Part shown: positions 12,993 through 24,200 of the stretch, one piece after another
Layout: every line of letters starts with the position of its first letter
How positions within the stretch are numbered: the stretch's first letter is position 1
Assembly: GCA_026168455.1 (NCBI GenBank)
Contig: CM047425.1
Coordinates: 110,103,800-110,167,799, forward strand
Reading direction: 5' to 3'
Origin: Theocolax elegans
Taxonomy: Eukaryota; Arthropoda; Insecta; Hymenoptera; Cerocephalidae
Length of the DNA: 64,000 nt
Made by a program: the position numbers and the translations under genes
The notes under the pieces: generated by a model
Seen by the model: only the letters and a program-made list of their open reading frames with translations
Told to the model about the DNA's origin: nothing
Databases searched by the model: none

Positions 12993-15900
12993 CCACCCTT
13001 TTTTTTCTACTTTATTTTTCTTTATTTTCCTTTTTTTTGAAACATTCGTTTCGCATTGCTTAGTGTTTCATCCAAGACGATATCAGGGTAGGCACTAGAG
13101 ATAAGAAAATGCTTCCGTTTATTCAAATGATTTTTCTCATCTCATCTTATTTATTTTTCGAATTTTAGGGATACACTATCAAAATTTATAATATATCGAT
13201 ACATTGAACGAATGTAATTAATTTTTATTGTATATTGCTTATCATAAGAAATTTACAATTCACAGGAGACACGTATTATTTAACAATACATTACCTAATA
13301 CTTGTCTATCTATCTATCTATATTATCTTGATACAGTTACTTTAATTTAAAAAAAAATAAAAAAAAAATTGTTTTCACGCTTAAGGCTTACCCATATACC
13401 TATACGTTATGTAATACAGTTATTGAGCATTTGAAATATATTATTGATTTGAGTTATTCATATATATAAAATAAATGTAACATATACATTGTAAGCGAAA
13501 AATATTTTTACACAAGCACGTATTTCTATGTAACCGAGGTTGTTACCTTTATCGCCGATGTCGCAAAAGAATAAACTTCCGAGTATAAATCACAACCGGA
13601 ATTATATTGTGATAAAAATTTCAAAATAATAAAAAAATAATTAATTCATTAGAGTCTATTTGTTGTTTAATGAATAAGTGATTCTAATAGTTTATTTATT
13701 ATTTGTATAACTCGCGATATCGCGTCCTCTTCGTATATAAGAAGAAAATATGTAAACTCTATAGGGAGATCCTTTAATTTTATTGGAATTTAGTTATTGG
13801 GTTATTGGGTTTGTGAATTTCTACTCGGAAAAGCTTACTCTCGCACTCACCGATACGCATTGTAATGTCGAATTGTGATTAGCACTCGCCGAACAAATCA
13901 CTATTTTTCACGGTACGATGTATAGTACTTGCATCGGGCCTGTCACTGCAAACACCTGGTGAAAGTACGAATGATCATTTACACAGCCTATCACGAAAAC
14001 CAAGTTGTAGATGATCAATTGGAGAATCAAAATGTCTGATATTTCAAGGGAGACAGACAACAGGATCGAGGATTCTTCTTTCGTCTTTGGAGTTGGGGGG
14101 AAGAATTGTCATTGGAACCCGAGTTGTGCACCTATTTAACCAGTTAACGCACGCTAAATACATCATCACGTACACATATAGAAAGCACTATATTTTACTA
14201 TTTAAACCTAGTACGATAATCAAAGCTTTAATTCCGACGATTCGTAACGTATACGTCGGTCTTTTCCTTTGTGCAAAGAATCATCGAGTACCGAGGTGGT
14301 AGTAGATTAGTTAACATTTTAACGGTTGAATTATTATAGTGTATATCGAGAATACGCATTTTCTTATCCTTTTATTCGATTGCAATTAAGTGCAATTATA
14401 ATAATAATCTCAGGAACGATAAAGCCGATTCTACACAACACTTTTCGACGCGCGTATATTCAATCGAGTATTTTGATAAATATTTAACTATTTGACTAAT
14501 ATTTATATATATATACAATATGCACACTATCTCACACGCGCGAACTATTATCGTCGTTAATAATCATCTATACGATCGTAGATTTGTAGCGAAATTAGAT
14601 TTAAATTTAAGCCCTCTCGTTTACCTGTACTAATCGACGTGAAATTCCTGCAAACGTTACTTTTCTCTTTTAGTTAAATTAACTTATTTGTCCATTCGGT
14701 GAAAAGAAACAATTGAAAAATACATATTTAGGTACGAGAGGGCGGCGACTGCTCGATTGTAAAAATTTTAAAAAACTATATATCTATCGATCACCGCTTG
14801 ACTAAATTTTGTAAAACACGTTGCACTGCCTACACTTATTGGATTAATTGACGCAATCACTTGTAACTAAAATAAGAAATGAAGCAGAATCGTCTCGAAT
14901 AATTTTGTATACCGTTGATGGAACTGTGCGCTAGATTACGCAAGTGGTACAACCTATACTTGGTCAAAAAAAGGTGAACTCGTCGAATTTAATGAAGCTT
15001 TTACGAGAAACGCCTCGAGAAACGTCTCGAGAAACGCCCTCGTTCTCTCACCGTTTTAATTACCATTGGATTATCCGCACCTAATTCAAAGGAAATACAT
15101 TTTTCATTAAATCTACTTTTTTGTTGTTATTGTTATTGTTGCTGTTGTTGTTATATAAATACACCTCGAGTAAAACTTGTCTAAAACCACTTGAGTTCGC
15201 ATGGTTTCATTATTCATTTTCGAAAATGTACGTATATACACACTGTGAAAGAATTTTATTAAAAATTACAATATTATTTTGGAACAAAGGCAAAGGCTGT
15301 TGGAATAGAAAAAGTTATTACATCGTAAAATAACATTTATTAGAAATTGTAACAAAGATTAATATACGCAATGTAGTATTTTCTTGTATTCCAACGATCT
15401 ATATGCTATCATTACTTAAGTAATACAGTAATTTTTAATTCAACGATTTTAGAGACCGATTACGCAATTTCTTGACTAGTTTACCATCACAAAGCTTCTC
15501 GTATATATACATATATATATATATATAAAAGATAAAGAAATGCAAATAATATATATTTTCTACTTTTATATAAATTTATCTATATATATATATACATATA
15601 TATACATATACATTTACACACATAATGATAAACGGTAGATTAAAGTGTACGAGACCGTGTGAAAAAACTGCACGAGCGAAAGAGAGGGTATGGTGATATT
15701 AATTAATTGACGTGACAAGCAAAAGAAAGGAGCTCACGTCTGTTTGATTTTTTCCAGAAATGCAGGGGCACGACGTGCAAGGGAATACCAAAGCAGAGAA
15801 TCGTCCGACAAGTCTTGTCGGCACGTTGATATACGCGATATATATCCGACGCGCCCCGGAACGAAAACAAAACGAACCACGCTTTTTTCTACCTATAATT

Positions 15901-16436
15901 TATCCTTCCTTTTCTCTTTCTTCATCTATATACAGTTTATATCCGATGAAAAATTTATTTTTATCTTAATTACCGTACAACGTGCGTTCAACAGTTATTT
16001 TTTATCGAAATGTCCATTGTGCGAGAAAGAGAGAATGTTTTAACAATCGTATCGTTTTATATTTATACATTTTACGCGCGATTTCGATAATACGAACCCG
16101 CGAGGTTTGAACAGTGCTATTCCGCGTCGAAGGAATGGGAATTATCTCTTTTTTTTTTATTTCGGCCGTATAGTACGTATGCGCTATTTTTTCGCCATAA
16201 TCTATTATATACTACTATATTACTAATCGATCGCAGACTGTATAATATATAAGTATAATGTAACCGTACCTGCTTTTTATATTACGTTTAAATAAACAAA
16301 TATACACTTATCGCTCGATTAATAAGTTTTGTAATGTATAAGTTGCTCGAGGACGACATTTTTATTTTGTATTGTAAAACTGCTACGTTTCATTGCAAAG
16401 TTAATGATAGGTTCTCATTGTTACCTTTTGTTGAAT

Positions 16437-16442
16437 AATAAA
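16437..16442 (+). terminator. Candidate poly(A) signal, GAS2-like gene
   Basis: An AATAAA hexamer followed by a T-rich stretch, 230 bp before the nearest minus-strand AATAAA candidate for the convergent septin gene. Other AATAAA hexamers lie closer to the stop codon, so which is used is unknown. Confidence 0.35.
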
Positions 16443-16669
16443 ATGTTTAATTCCAAATATTTAATTGTCTCATTATTATTACCTTTTACCAACTGTTTTA
16501 CCGATTAAACCAACTTGGCGAATCTGAAAATATTTTTGTGTACAAAGGTATACGGTTAAAACATATCGACGATATTTAAATAGGCCCTTTCATAGAATTA
16601 TCATATTTTACTTTATTTTGTTATGGGTGTAGTAAATATTTAAACTGTCGTTGTTACGTAAATAGTTCC

Positions 16670-16675
16670 TTTATT
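16670..16675 (-). terminator. Candidate poly(A) signal, septin gene
   Basis: AATAAA on the minus strand, about 350 bp after the septin stop. A second one at 17018-17023 overlaps the stop codon itself and would leave a 3' UTR of only about 20 bases. Confidence 0.3.
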
Positions 16676-17018
16676 CTTTTTGTTCGCATAGAGATTTATC
16701 CAACAATATTTGGCTATATAATGGTATAATTACATCTATCAAAAGTATATAAAAATTAAATACTAAGTAGACTTTTGAATACTCGATTTAAAAAATATCT
16801 TACGTATTGCAATTAATTATACGACAATTCTTTTTTTCTCTCAATTAAATAATTGTTACAATGTAAACTTTGGGTAAATAAGACAGTAATAAACACGAAG
16901 CGATATATAACTTTTCATTTGGAAGTAAATGTTAAGTAATACTAAATACTTGTTCGCAACTGAACTATTATAAATAAATATTCAATTGCATGTCCAGTAG
17001 TAAAATAGATTTTTGTAT

Positions 17019-17195
17019 TTATTTCTTCTTACTCTTGCCGAGAGTTAGAGTGTGATGCGATTGTGAATGCATAGCAATTTGATTTTTCCTCTTATTAAAT
17101 TCTTGAATGTCATCTTCAAGTTTCTTTCGACTTTCCTCTAGTTTCTTCTTTTCGTCCGTATGATCTCTCTTTAGTTTGTCAAATTTGTTATGAAG
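17019..17195 (-). CDS. Septin2: Septin exon 8 (coiled coil and stop)
   Basis: Acceptor TTTACAG. It encodes a Lys/Glu-rich coiled coil ([19 protein letters not shown]) and the tail LGKSKKK, then TAA at 17019-17021. Confidence 0.94.
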   Translation of the reverse strand, partial: LHNKFDKLKRDHTDEKKKLEESRKKLEDDIQEFNKRKNQIAMHSQSHHTLTLGKSKKK

Positions 17196-19104
17196 CTGTA
17201 AATTAAATTTTTTTGGTAATTCAATGTTCATGCACCACTGTAAACTGTCATGTAAAACTGTTTTCTTTAACTTACGTCTTTCTCCGCTTCTTTTAACTCA
17301 GCTTCAGCATCCCTGACTCGTACAACAAACATTTGTCTCATCTCATCTTCTTTTTGTTGCAATTCTTGAAGATGAGTTGATCTTTTTGCTTCACAAGTTT
17401 GTTGGAAACTCACAGGCTTATTTTCACTGTCTACATCGCTAAAACCCATCTAAAAAGATTAAGTAAAATCTTTTATTTACGATTCTTTCATTTTTGCATT
17501 TATTAATAGATGTAAAAATTACCTGTTCAAGCCTTTTTTTACGATATAATTCGTAATGACGATTATGAGTCTTTTCCCGCATATCTTCCATGTTAGTTCG
17601 TATTAACATTTCTCGAAGTTTTACAAAATCGCAATGAGATTCGTTTTCAACTACAAAATTTAATTTAGTATCGTGATTAAGTGAAACGATGTAAATAAAA
17701 TGTATCATTGGGTCAAAATAAAATTTTATATCGGTTACCTTGAACAGTACCCCATGGGTATTGTCGAGATCTCATCATTTTATTTCCCACGCGTACAAAA
17801 TCAGTACTTCCTACTACGGCAAAAGGTACATGAGCATTCATTTGAGAATTAATATCCGAAACACTTTCATCGTCAGTAGGAAATTGATATATGTTGACAC
17901 CGTTACCTTGCATCTCAGTAATGATTTTATTCTGTAAACACCCAATAAATTATATAGACATATTTTATTTTTATAAACAGATTTAAATAATTGAACAATT
18001 ATTACTTTGAATTTTTGTAGTTCAGTCTTTGAAATTGTATCAGCCTTAGCGATGATAGGAATAATATTCACTTTTGTATCTAATTTCTTCATACAAACTA
18101 GATCAATTGACTTCAAACTGCAAATAAATGGTAATTAATTTCAAAAATAGGTTTTATAAAATAATAATTATAAAATTTGTCAGAATTATAATTAGGTTTA
18201 AATTCTTACCCATGTCCAGTAGGACAAATAAAATAAAGGCATATGTGAGTGCGACTGTCATGGTAAGTAGTAAGCGATCGTCTAATTTTCAATTCCTCTT
18301 GTAAATAAGCTTCAAACTGAGCGTCGATATAATCTACAACAGCCTTAAAACTGTCTTCTTTGTTAACCTGATCTCCATAGCCAACAGTATCGACGATTGT
18401 TAACTTTAGTCTGACATTGCTTTCCTGCAGTTCATAGGTGTGTGCTTTTAGTTTCACCGCTGGTAAATTATGTGGACTCGGAGTGGACTCGAAACTTGTA
18501 TTGAACAGTGAATCCATAAGAGTTGATTTACCAAGGCCTGTCTCACCTGTTCCAAGAAAAATGATAGATGCATTAAATTGAATGATAATAATATGTCTGA
18601 TACACAAATGAAAAGAAACTTATCTAATAAAACTTACCGATGCAAAGAATATTAAATACGAATCCATTTTGTACTGATTTGTTGACCAACTGATCGGGTA
18701 AACTGTCAAATCCAACGTGTCCAGACAATTTCAAATCCCGAATGCACGATTCCAGCTGTTTAAACATATAAATTTAAGAAAGAGCATCGATACGCAAATA
18801 AAAGTGAGTCGGAAATAAACAGTTATATCTATCCATATAAGGATTTAGCTTGTGACACCTTCCAAGCGCAGTTAGGCCGATAAGAAAAGGAAATAAAAAC
18901 CAACGCCCTTAGAGCTTCAGTTTGTTAGTGTCTATTTTATAAAATGTTTTAACGAAATCAACAACTTTTTTATAACAAAATTACCTTCCCAAAGTTTTCA
19001 TTTACATTTGAAGAAGCGGATAATTATTAAAAAAATTGATGTTACCATCGAAATTAAATAAAAATTAGGCTCACCTTTGCACGTTCGACGTCTACAGCCG
19101 CCAT
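17019..19104 (-). CDS. Septin2: Septin, SEPT6/8/11 (Drosophila Sep2) group, complete
   Basis: GTP-binding subunit of septin filaments, which act at the cell cortex, cytokinetic ring and membranes. Eight coding exons, in order of translation: 19075-19104, 18638-18755, 18210-18546, 18006-18117, 17739-17931, 17523-17650, 17276-17449, 17019-17195. All borders are GT/AG and the phases join to 422 residues plus TAA, close to the family length. Visible: P-loop GETGLGKST at residues 50-58 (split by an intron), G3 motif DTVGYGD at 102-108, G4 AKAD at 185-188, the septin unique element region ([20 protein letters not shown]), and a charged C-terminal coiled coil from about residue 315 ([20 protein letters not shown]) ending in KSKKK. 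The exact match of [16 protein letters not shown] and similar stretches places it in the SEPT6 group, whose human members do not hydrolyse GTP appreciably. The start is the first ATG, in a good context (GAAGATGG). Confidence 0.96.
17276..17449 (-). CDS. Septin2: Septin exon 7 (coiled-coil start)
   Basis: 58 whole codons beginning [15 protein letters not shown] and ending KEAEKD. Donor GTAAGT. The internal ATG is not a start: the upstream exons join in frame. Confidence 0.94.
17523..17650 (-). CDS. Septin2: Septin exon 6 (septin unique element)
   Basis: It encodes [20 protein letters not shown] and [12 protein letters not shown], the septin unique element. Donor CAG|GTAATT. Confidence 0.95.
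17739..17931 (-). CDS. Septin2: Septin exon 5
   Basis: It carries [17 protein letters not shown] and [11 protein letters not shown], which are the end of the GTPase fold and the start of the septin unique element. Phase 1 out. Confidence 0.95.
18006..18117 (-). CDS. Septin2: Septin exon 4 (G4 motif)
   Basis: It encodes [18 protein letters not shown] and the guanine-specificity motif AKAD. Donor GTAATA, a weaker but acceptable site. Confidence 0.94.
18210..18546 (-). CDS. Septin2: Septin exon 3 (P-loop, G3)
   Basis: Acceptor GGAACAG and donor GTAAGA. It carries GETGLGKST, the switch motif DTVGYGD and [16 protein letters not shown]. This is the largest septin exon, at 337 bp. Confidence 0.95.
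18638..18755 (-). CDS. Septin2: Septin exon 2
   Basis: It encodes [17 protein letters not shown] and ends FNILCI plus the first base of the P-loop Gly. Donor GTAAGT. Confidence 0.93.
19075..19104 (-). CDS. Septin2: Septin exon 1 (start codon)
   Basis: Ten codons, [10 protein letters not shown], then donor GTGAGC. A very short first coding exon split from the rest by a 319-bp intron. Confidence 0.88.
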
Positions 19105-20300
19105 CTTCAATGCGTCTGTCGATTTTTAATGTGTGCGTGCACGCCGCGCACTGTGTGAGTGTGTGCTCGTTGTGTAAATATACCCACCAGCCAGAGTACA
19201 GACTACAGAGAAACAGCTAAGTTGAGTTTAACTTAAAGTAGCGGAAACTAAATGTGTGTTGTGTATTGAATGAATGAATACTTGTAACCTGCATTACACA
19301 CTCACACACAGGCGCACTTTCACATACGCATATAGATATTATATATATATATTTATCATCATATATAAATTATAATTCGTGGCTTCAACGCTTTGTGGCG
19401 CTGCACACCATTTTCGGCGGTTAATTTAAAATGTGAAATGCATCTGAAAAAGCATAATTTATTAAATAAAATTTAATTGTAATTAACGTAATGTAATGAA
19501 TTATTTATTGTAAATAAAATGTATACCAGAACGTTAACATTACGCTTGGCAATATTTAGTTTGTTTAAAAAGGAATTTTCATAAATAATAATGATTTCAC
19601 ATTGTTTTGTAATTGTTAAACGTAGTTCTTTTTAAACTTAAACATTTCAATTATCTGTAGTGTTCACGTGAATTGGCATCAGCGCAGGTAACAACATTTA
19701 TCGACGTACAATTAATTATCCACCGTATTACGACACCGTTATATACGCAGATACTTTATAATTTTTTTGTTTTCTTCGACAAGATGACATTCCCCACGTA
19801 CACGTCGTTTGTACAACTGAACGTCATTATATTACATTATTATTAACGAACGATCCTCTTCGAAAGGAGATCCGAGATTTTTAATTAAAATATCAATTAT
19901 GAATTTTGCTTTTCCGGTACATCTAGTTATTTCTGCCAACCTTCCGATAAAGACGAAAAAGAGGAGCGAATTTGAAAAAAGTATAACAAAAATTGGAGTA
20001 AGTACACGCGATACAAGTAGAAGTACGGAGGTTTTCACTCGGACTCGGGATTTCGGGAAGTCTGAGGGTACGTGGGTACGTCAGTACGTCAGTAGGTGAC
20101 CAATGGTCGATAAGGGTGATTGAAAGTTCTGAGAAGCGAAACCAGTCGACTCCGCCGCTAGCGGCATCTTCCGTATTGATCGGCTTTCGCCGTCGGCGCC
20201 TCGGCGCCTCGGCCGCTGTGGTGGTGGTGGGGGCGGGGGGCCGCGCTATAGGGACATTTGCCTCTGGCTTGCTGGCAGGCTGCTCACAACAGTGACTACT
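19105..20300. promoter_or_regulatory. Head-to-head promoter region, septin and neurobeachin
   Basis: About 2 kb separates the septin start codon (minus) from the neurobeachin start codon (plus). 19105-19330 is rich in GT/CA and CpG and probably holds the septin leader and promoter. 19330-19900 is AT-rich. From about 20000 the DNA becomes CpG-rich. No TATA box could be placed with confidence and transcription starts cannot be fixed. Confidence 0.45.
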
Positions 20301-20307
20301 TTCCAAC

Positions 20308-20355
20308 ATGGCAGATCAATTTGTGTCGCGTTATCATGTGACGGGCCAACTGTGA
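20308..20355 (+). other. Candidate upstream ORF, 15 codons
   Basis: Starts in a favourable context (CCAACATGG), reads MADQFVSRYHVTGQL and stops directly before the GA tract. If transcription begins upstream of it, this would be an upstream ORF in the neurobeachin leader. It could equally lie outside the transcript. Confidence 0.25.
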
Positions 20356-20453
20356 GCGAGAGAGCGAGAGAGCGAGAGAGAGAGAGAGAGAGTGAGAGAG
20401 AGCGAGAGAGAGAGAGTGAGAGTGAGTGAGAGAGAGAGAGAGAGAGAGAGAGA
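20353..20453 (+). repeat. GA-rich microsatellite in the neurobeachin leader/promoter
   Basis: About 100 bp of GAGAG with interspersed GC and GT variants, at the front of the CpG-rich leader of the neurobeachin gene. In insects such tracts can bind GAGA-type factors; that role here is inference. It generates long spurious Ser/Leu and Arg/Glu open frames on both strands. Confidence 0.8.
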
Positions 20454-21006
20454 CGGTGGTGGTGGTGTCGTCGTGATCGTCGTGGTGGTCGTCGTCGCCG
20501 CGACTTTGGCTCTCACCTGGTGGACTCGGCCGAGGAGCCGGTCTCTCCGCCGCGACACGAGACACGATCACACGAGTGACGAGGTGCTAACTCTCGGAAC
20601 ATTCCGCGACTCAACCGGCAGTGCGCGCCACGGTGTGTCCTATATATTTGTTTGTGTCCTGTGTGTCCGTCTGTGTGCATCGTCCTCCTCGTCCGTGTCC
20701 GTGCGGTGTGCCTCCCGCGAGCCGCGTCTCAACCGTCAGGCGTCAGCCGTCAACCCCCGTGGCTCTGGCTCGGTGAATCGCAAATATATATATATAGAGT
20801 TGTTGTGTATATAACAAAGGGAGTGTGCGCGCCGCTCGTGCAGCTCGTGTAGCTCGTGCAGCTCGTGTGGCTCGAGGGCCTCGAGGCTCGGAAGCACGTA
20901 AGTACACCTTACTCGCTCGCACCCTCGTCCAAGTGTACCCGTACGCCGTGTACGTGAGTGCAGTACGCAGATGCATGTGCATATGCATCCGTACCTCTCC
21001 CCGCGT

Positions 21007-21034
21007 CAGCATCAGCATCAGCATCAGCATCAGC
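21007..21034 (+). repeat. CAGCAT hexamer repeat in the leader
   Basis: Four to five tandem CAGCAT units about 100 bp before the neurobeachin start codon. Probably within the 5' UTR; a length polymorphism is likely. Confidence 0.75.
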
Positions 21035-21130
21035 ACCGATAGTAGTCGACTCGAGTCTCGCGACCGAGAGAGACCCAAAGGAAATTGAGAGTGACAACCG
21101 CCAAGGGATCGGAGGGCAGAGCTCGTCGGC

Positions 21131-21289
21131 ATGGCGGACATCAAGTCACCGCCGTTCAGTGACATCAAGAGGCCCGAGGAGGTCGTGGCGATGGCGATGA
21201 ACGACAGCCTCAAATTCGCCGTCCTCATCGGCCTCATCGAGGTCGGCCAGGTCTCCAACCGGGAGGTCGTCAACACCGTCCTTCACCTG
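21131..21289 (+). CDS. rg: Neurobeachin / rugose, first coding exon (3'-partial gene)
   Basis: Neurobeachin is a very large BEACH-WD40 protein that binds protein kinase A and works in vesicle trafficking and at synapses. The exon has 53 whole codons from ATG (context GGCATGG) to CTG, then donor GTGAGT. The diagnostic stretch is [20 protein letters not shown] followed by VNTVLHL, which matches the extreme N-terminal conserved block of neurobeachins ([14 protein letters not shown]). In that family it continues LVGGEFD, which would be the next exon. An N-terminal leader ([18 protein letters not shown]) precedes it. No second exon is visible before the window ends, so the first coding intron is at least 42.7 kb. 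The identification rests on one exon but the match is strong. Confidence 0.85.
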
Positions 21290-24200
21290 GTGAGTCTCTC
21301 TGCTTGATCTACCTATCTCCGACTCTCCGCCCGAGGAGCAACCTTTCTCCAGGACTGCCTCGGCGCGGTCTACTCCCCCACTCTCACCCCGCCCGACCCG
21401 CGGCCCGCGACTCGCCGCTCTCACTATTCCTCCCCCCCCTCCCCCCTCCCCCGTGTCCCCCGTGTCCCCCGCGAAAATGTCCTCTCCTCTCCTCTCCACC
21501 GCGTTCGTAACTCCGTACCCAATTTTTGCCTCTTCTCCATTTTTAACAGGTGCTCGCTCGCTCGCTGCTGCTCCTTGGCAGGTTTGAGGTTAGCGCGGTC
21601 TCTCTTGCCTCTATCGTCTATTGTGTCACTGTGTGTGCCACTCGCCCACACGCACGCTCCTCTCCTCGATTTATTAACGCTTACCACCGATGTATCTTGC
21701 GAATGGCTATGTAACTACCTTTTTTAATCGATACGCGTCCTCGAAACTATACACTCACTTTCGACCCTTCTTTTTGTTCCCCCGGTTTTCAACTCGTGGA
21801 CAGACCCGCGCGAATCCCGGAAATCCCTATGTAACTACTATTCCCATATCAATGGACTTATTTTTACTCAAATTTTCCTTTTTCGCTGATCGATAATTAT
21901 GTAAAACTCAAAATTCAAAGCAATGCGATTCCTAAGGACACCCTACCCCAAGAGGCCCTCTAAGCGTCATAAAAAAACGTGCCACCGCTCCCCCTTCCCT
22001 TATAACCCCCTTATAAGTATGTATGTGTGTGTGTGTGTGTCAAACTTGGTTTAAAGGGCGAGGGAATTTCAAAGCGGTGTTTATACGTGTATTGCGTCAC
22101 GGGGATGTTTCTAAACGTTCGGGCGAACAGATGTTTCACCGAGTGACAGGTTTAACGAGTACACGCGGCCTTCAAAGGCTTGAACGCAAAAAAAAACAAA
22201 AACAAAACAAAGCGATTGCGATCGAAAATATTTTACGTCAATGCTATTATTTATATATTTTTTCTAACTCAGGTTTTTTTGTTTACGTACTATTTATATT
22301 TTTATTACGTTTCATACACGTTACTTTTGACTATAGCTTTAACCTAAAATATACAGGAAACGATAATGATATGCTTCTGTGATCGATTAATATAAATATA
22401 ATATAAACCATAAAAAATTAAAGAGATTAATTGATAATGAATAAAGAACCGTTTTCAATAAATATAAAATAATGCATATAACTTGTACAATTCGGGTAAA
22501 CCACGGTTATGATAAATTTCATCGCGGAATACCAAATTTATAGAATGTTGCTTTTAGCATTTTTTGCGATCTGGGAATTTGCGATTTTTACAAAAAATAT
22601 GAAAAATCATTGTATCATCTACCAAGAATTCGACAGTTTTACTAGGACCTTTATACTTTTTAGCAATTTATTTATAGGAAGTGACTATTAGATTTTCAAT
22701 TACAATTAGAATTATTTTAAATTACCTCTCATTACTTTTATTAATAATTTTCGAAATCTTGGAATATAATACACGTAATATCGTTTCAGAGAAAGATTAA
22801 TTAAAGGGACAAACGTGCGTTTCGACATTGTTTTATTAGATTTTTCACTTAAAATGATCTTAAAATTAAAATAAAAAAGATGATTTTTTCAGGTTGAAAC
22901 ATTTGCGCGAGCTTTGCTCTCGTGTAGCCGCGCACACCTTTTTTCCCCGTGTCGTATACTACATAATAATAATGATTTAACAGAGTTTTCAACTCCGCGT
23001 AAACGACTGTAATAATTTTATTTATATTTACGTTATGTACGGGACTCGAAACCCTTTACAAATTATGGAAGTAATATATTTAAAGAAATTTAATATTATA
23101 AATTACTCGGGTAGGTAAAACGCTAATGAAAATAAGTTAGATTGTCCTCGTATTTTGTGAAAATCGAGTAATTCGTTGCGCGAAACAAACTTTCCGTAAA
23201 ACTTGGCCGCAACGTATATGTGAAAAATAATAAATGATGTAACGAACCAACATTGTTTACTCTAGGTAAAAAATTTAACGCGACCTGTGCACCATCATTA
23301 AATGTCATGTATTTTGAGTCGATGTTCTCACGAAAGAACTAAAAGATGTAAGAATGTCGACGTTGGTATAGGTGTCACTGCACTCTAATCTAAAAGATGT
23401 CTATTACGCAACGTATACCGCATTCGAGTGTTATTTGTACAAACGCAGGTATTCTTCTCGAATAATTTAAATTTTTTCGTGAAATCTTGAAGGATCGAAA
23501 TACTCTGTCGCGTCGTCGTCGGGATTTTCCCGAGACATAGCCGTGTGTACGCGGTGCGTGTTCGAGTTGCGAAACGCGATGTCGTTCTCTTCTCGTCTAC
23601 AGTCTTAGCCTATCTTACCCTAACGTATCGAGGCATCGCGAATTGTTAATTAGCAATTGCGTCTTAGCGCTACCTCCGTAATTGTCTGTTACCCAAATGT
23701 TATTCTCTTCATCCTGACAACTGTAATTTCAACGGTATTACGGCTATTCAACAGTTTGCTATTTTCTTTATTTTTTCCATCGAACAATTCTATATACATC
23801 TATCTCGAAAAAATTCAAATTTTATCCTACTTTTTCTTATGTTAATTAATTAATGAATTATTAATAAGTATTACCGTGCGCGCAATCGCTTCTCTTTTTA
23901 CTCCATCTAGCATCTGCATAAAAAATATTAAAAAAAAATGTCTACATCTCCGATATCTCGGAGTAACGCTAAAGCCTATCGTTATCTCTCACCTGATTCA
24001 AAGTTATACGTTCGCAGAGGAAAATGTAGGTAACGAAGATCCACCGTGTTCTCGTTTATGCGTCTTATCGTTTCGGTTATCTCTCGCGGTATCGTCACTA
24101 ATTTTAAAACTCGAGATAAAATACGTCGATACTTGCCAAGTTCACATTATTTTTTTCTTTCTCGCGCGAGTACGATTTCTTCCTGACCACCAAAAGAAAC

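Larger units (their letters stand above)
12993..17018. other. 3' UTR and intergenic region between convergent genes
   Basis: AT-rich, with no supported coding region. AATAAA signals for the plus-strand gene occur at 13356-13361 and 16437-16442; the later one would give a 3.4-kb 3' UTR. On the minus strand, AATAAA lies at 16670-16675 and also overlaps the septin stop at 17018-17023. TTG repeats lie at 15120-15152, (TA)n tracts at about 15500-15610, and a 12-bp unit repeated three times at 15004-15040. A candidate alternative exon follows a TTTTTTCCAG acceptor at 15758. Confidence 0.6.

Noticed and set aside
15744..16043. 99-codon plus-strand frame near the candidate alternative exon
   Set aside because: The frame as a whole becomes low-complexity and AT-driven after about 45 codons. 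Only the short part after the acceptor was kept, as a tentative observation.
19923..20309. 128-codon minus-strand frame in the head-to-head promoter region
   Set aside because: It has a start and fair length, but the Thr/Ala/Arg-rich part reflects GC-rich repeats and nothing resembles a known protein. It could be revisited with transcript data.
20743..21276. 177-codon minus-strand frame
   Set aside because: Antisense to the neurobeachin first exon and its leader. It contains repeat-derived MLMLML and Ala/Arg/Thr runs; the plus-strand match to neurobeachin explains the region.
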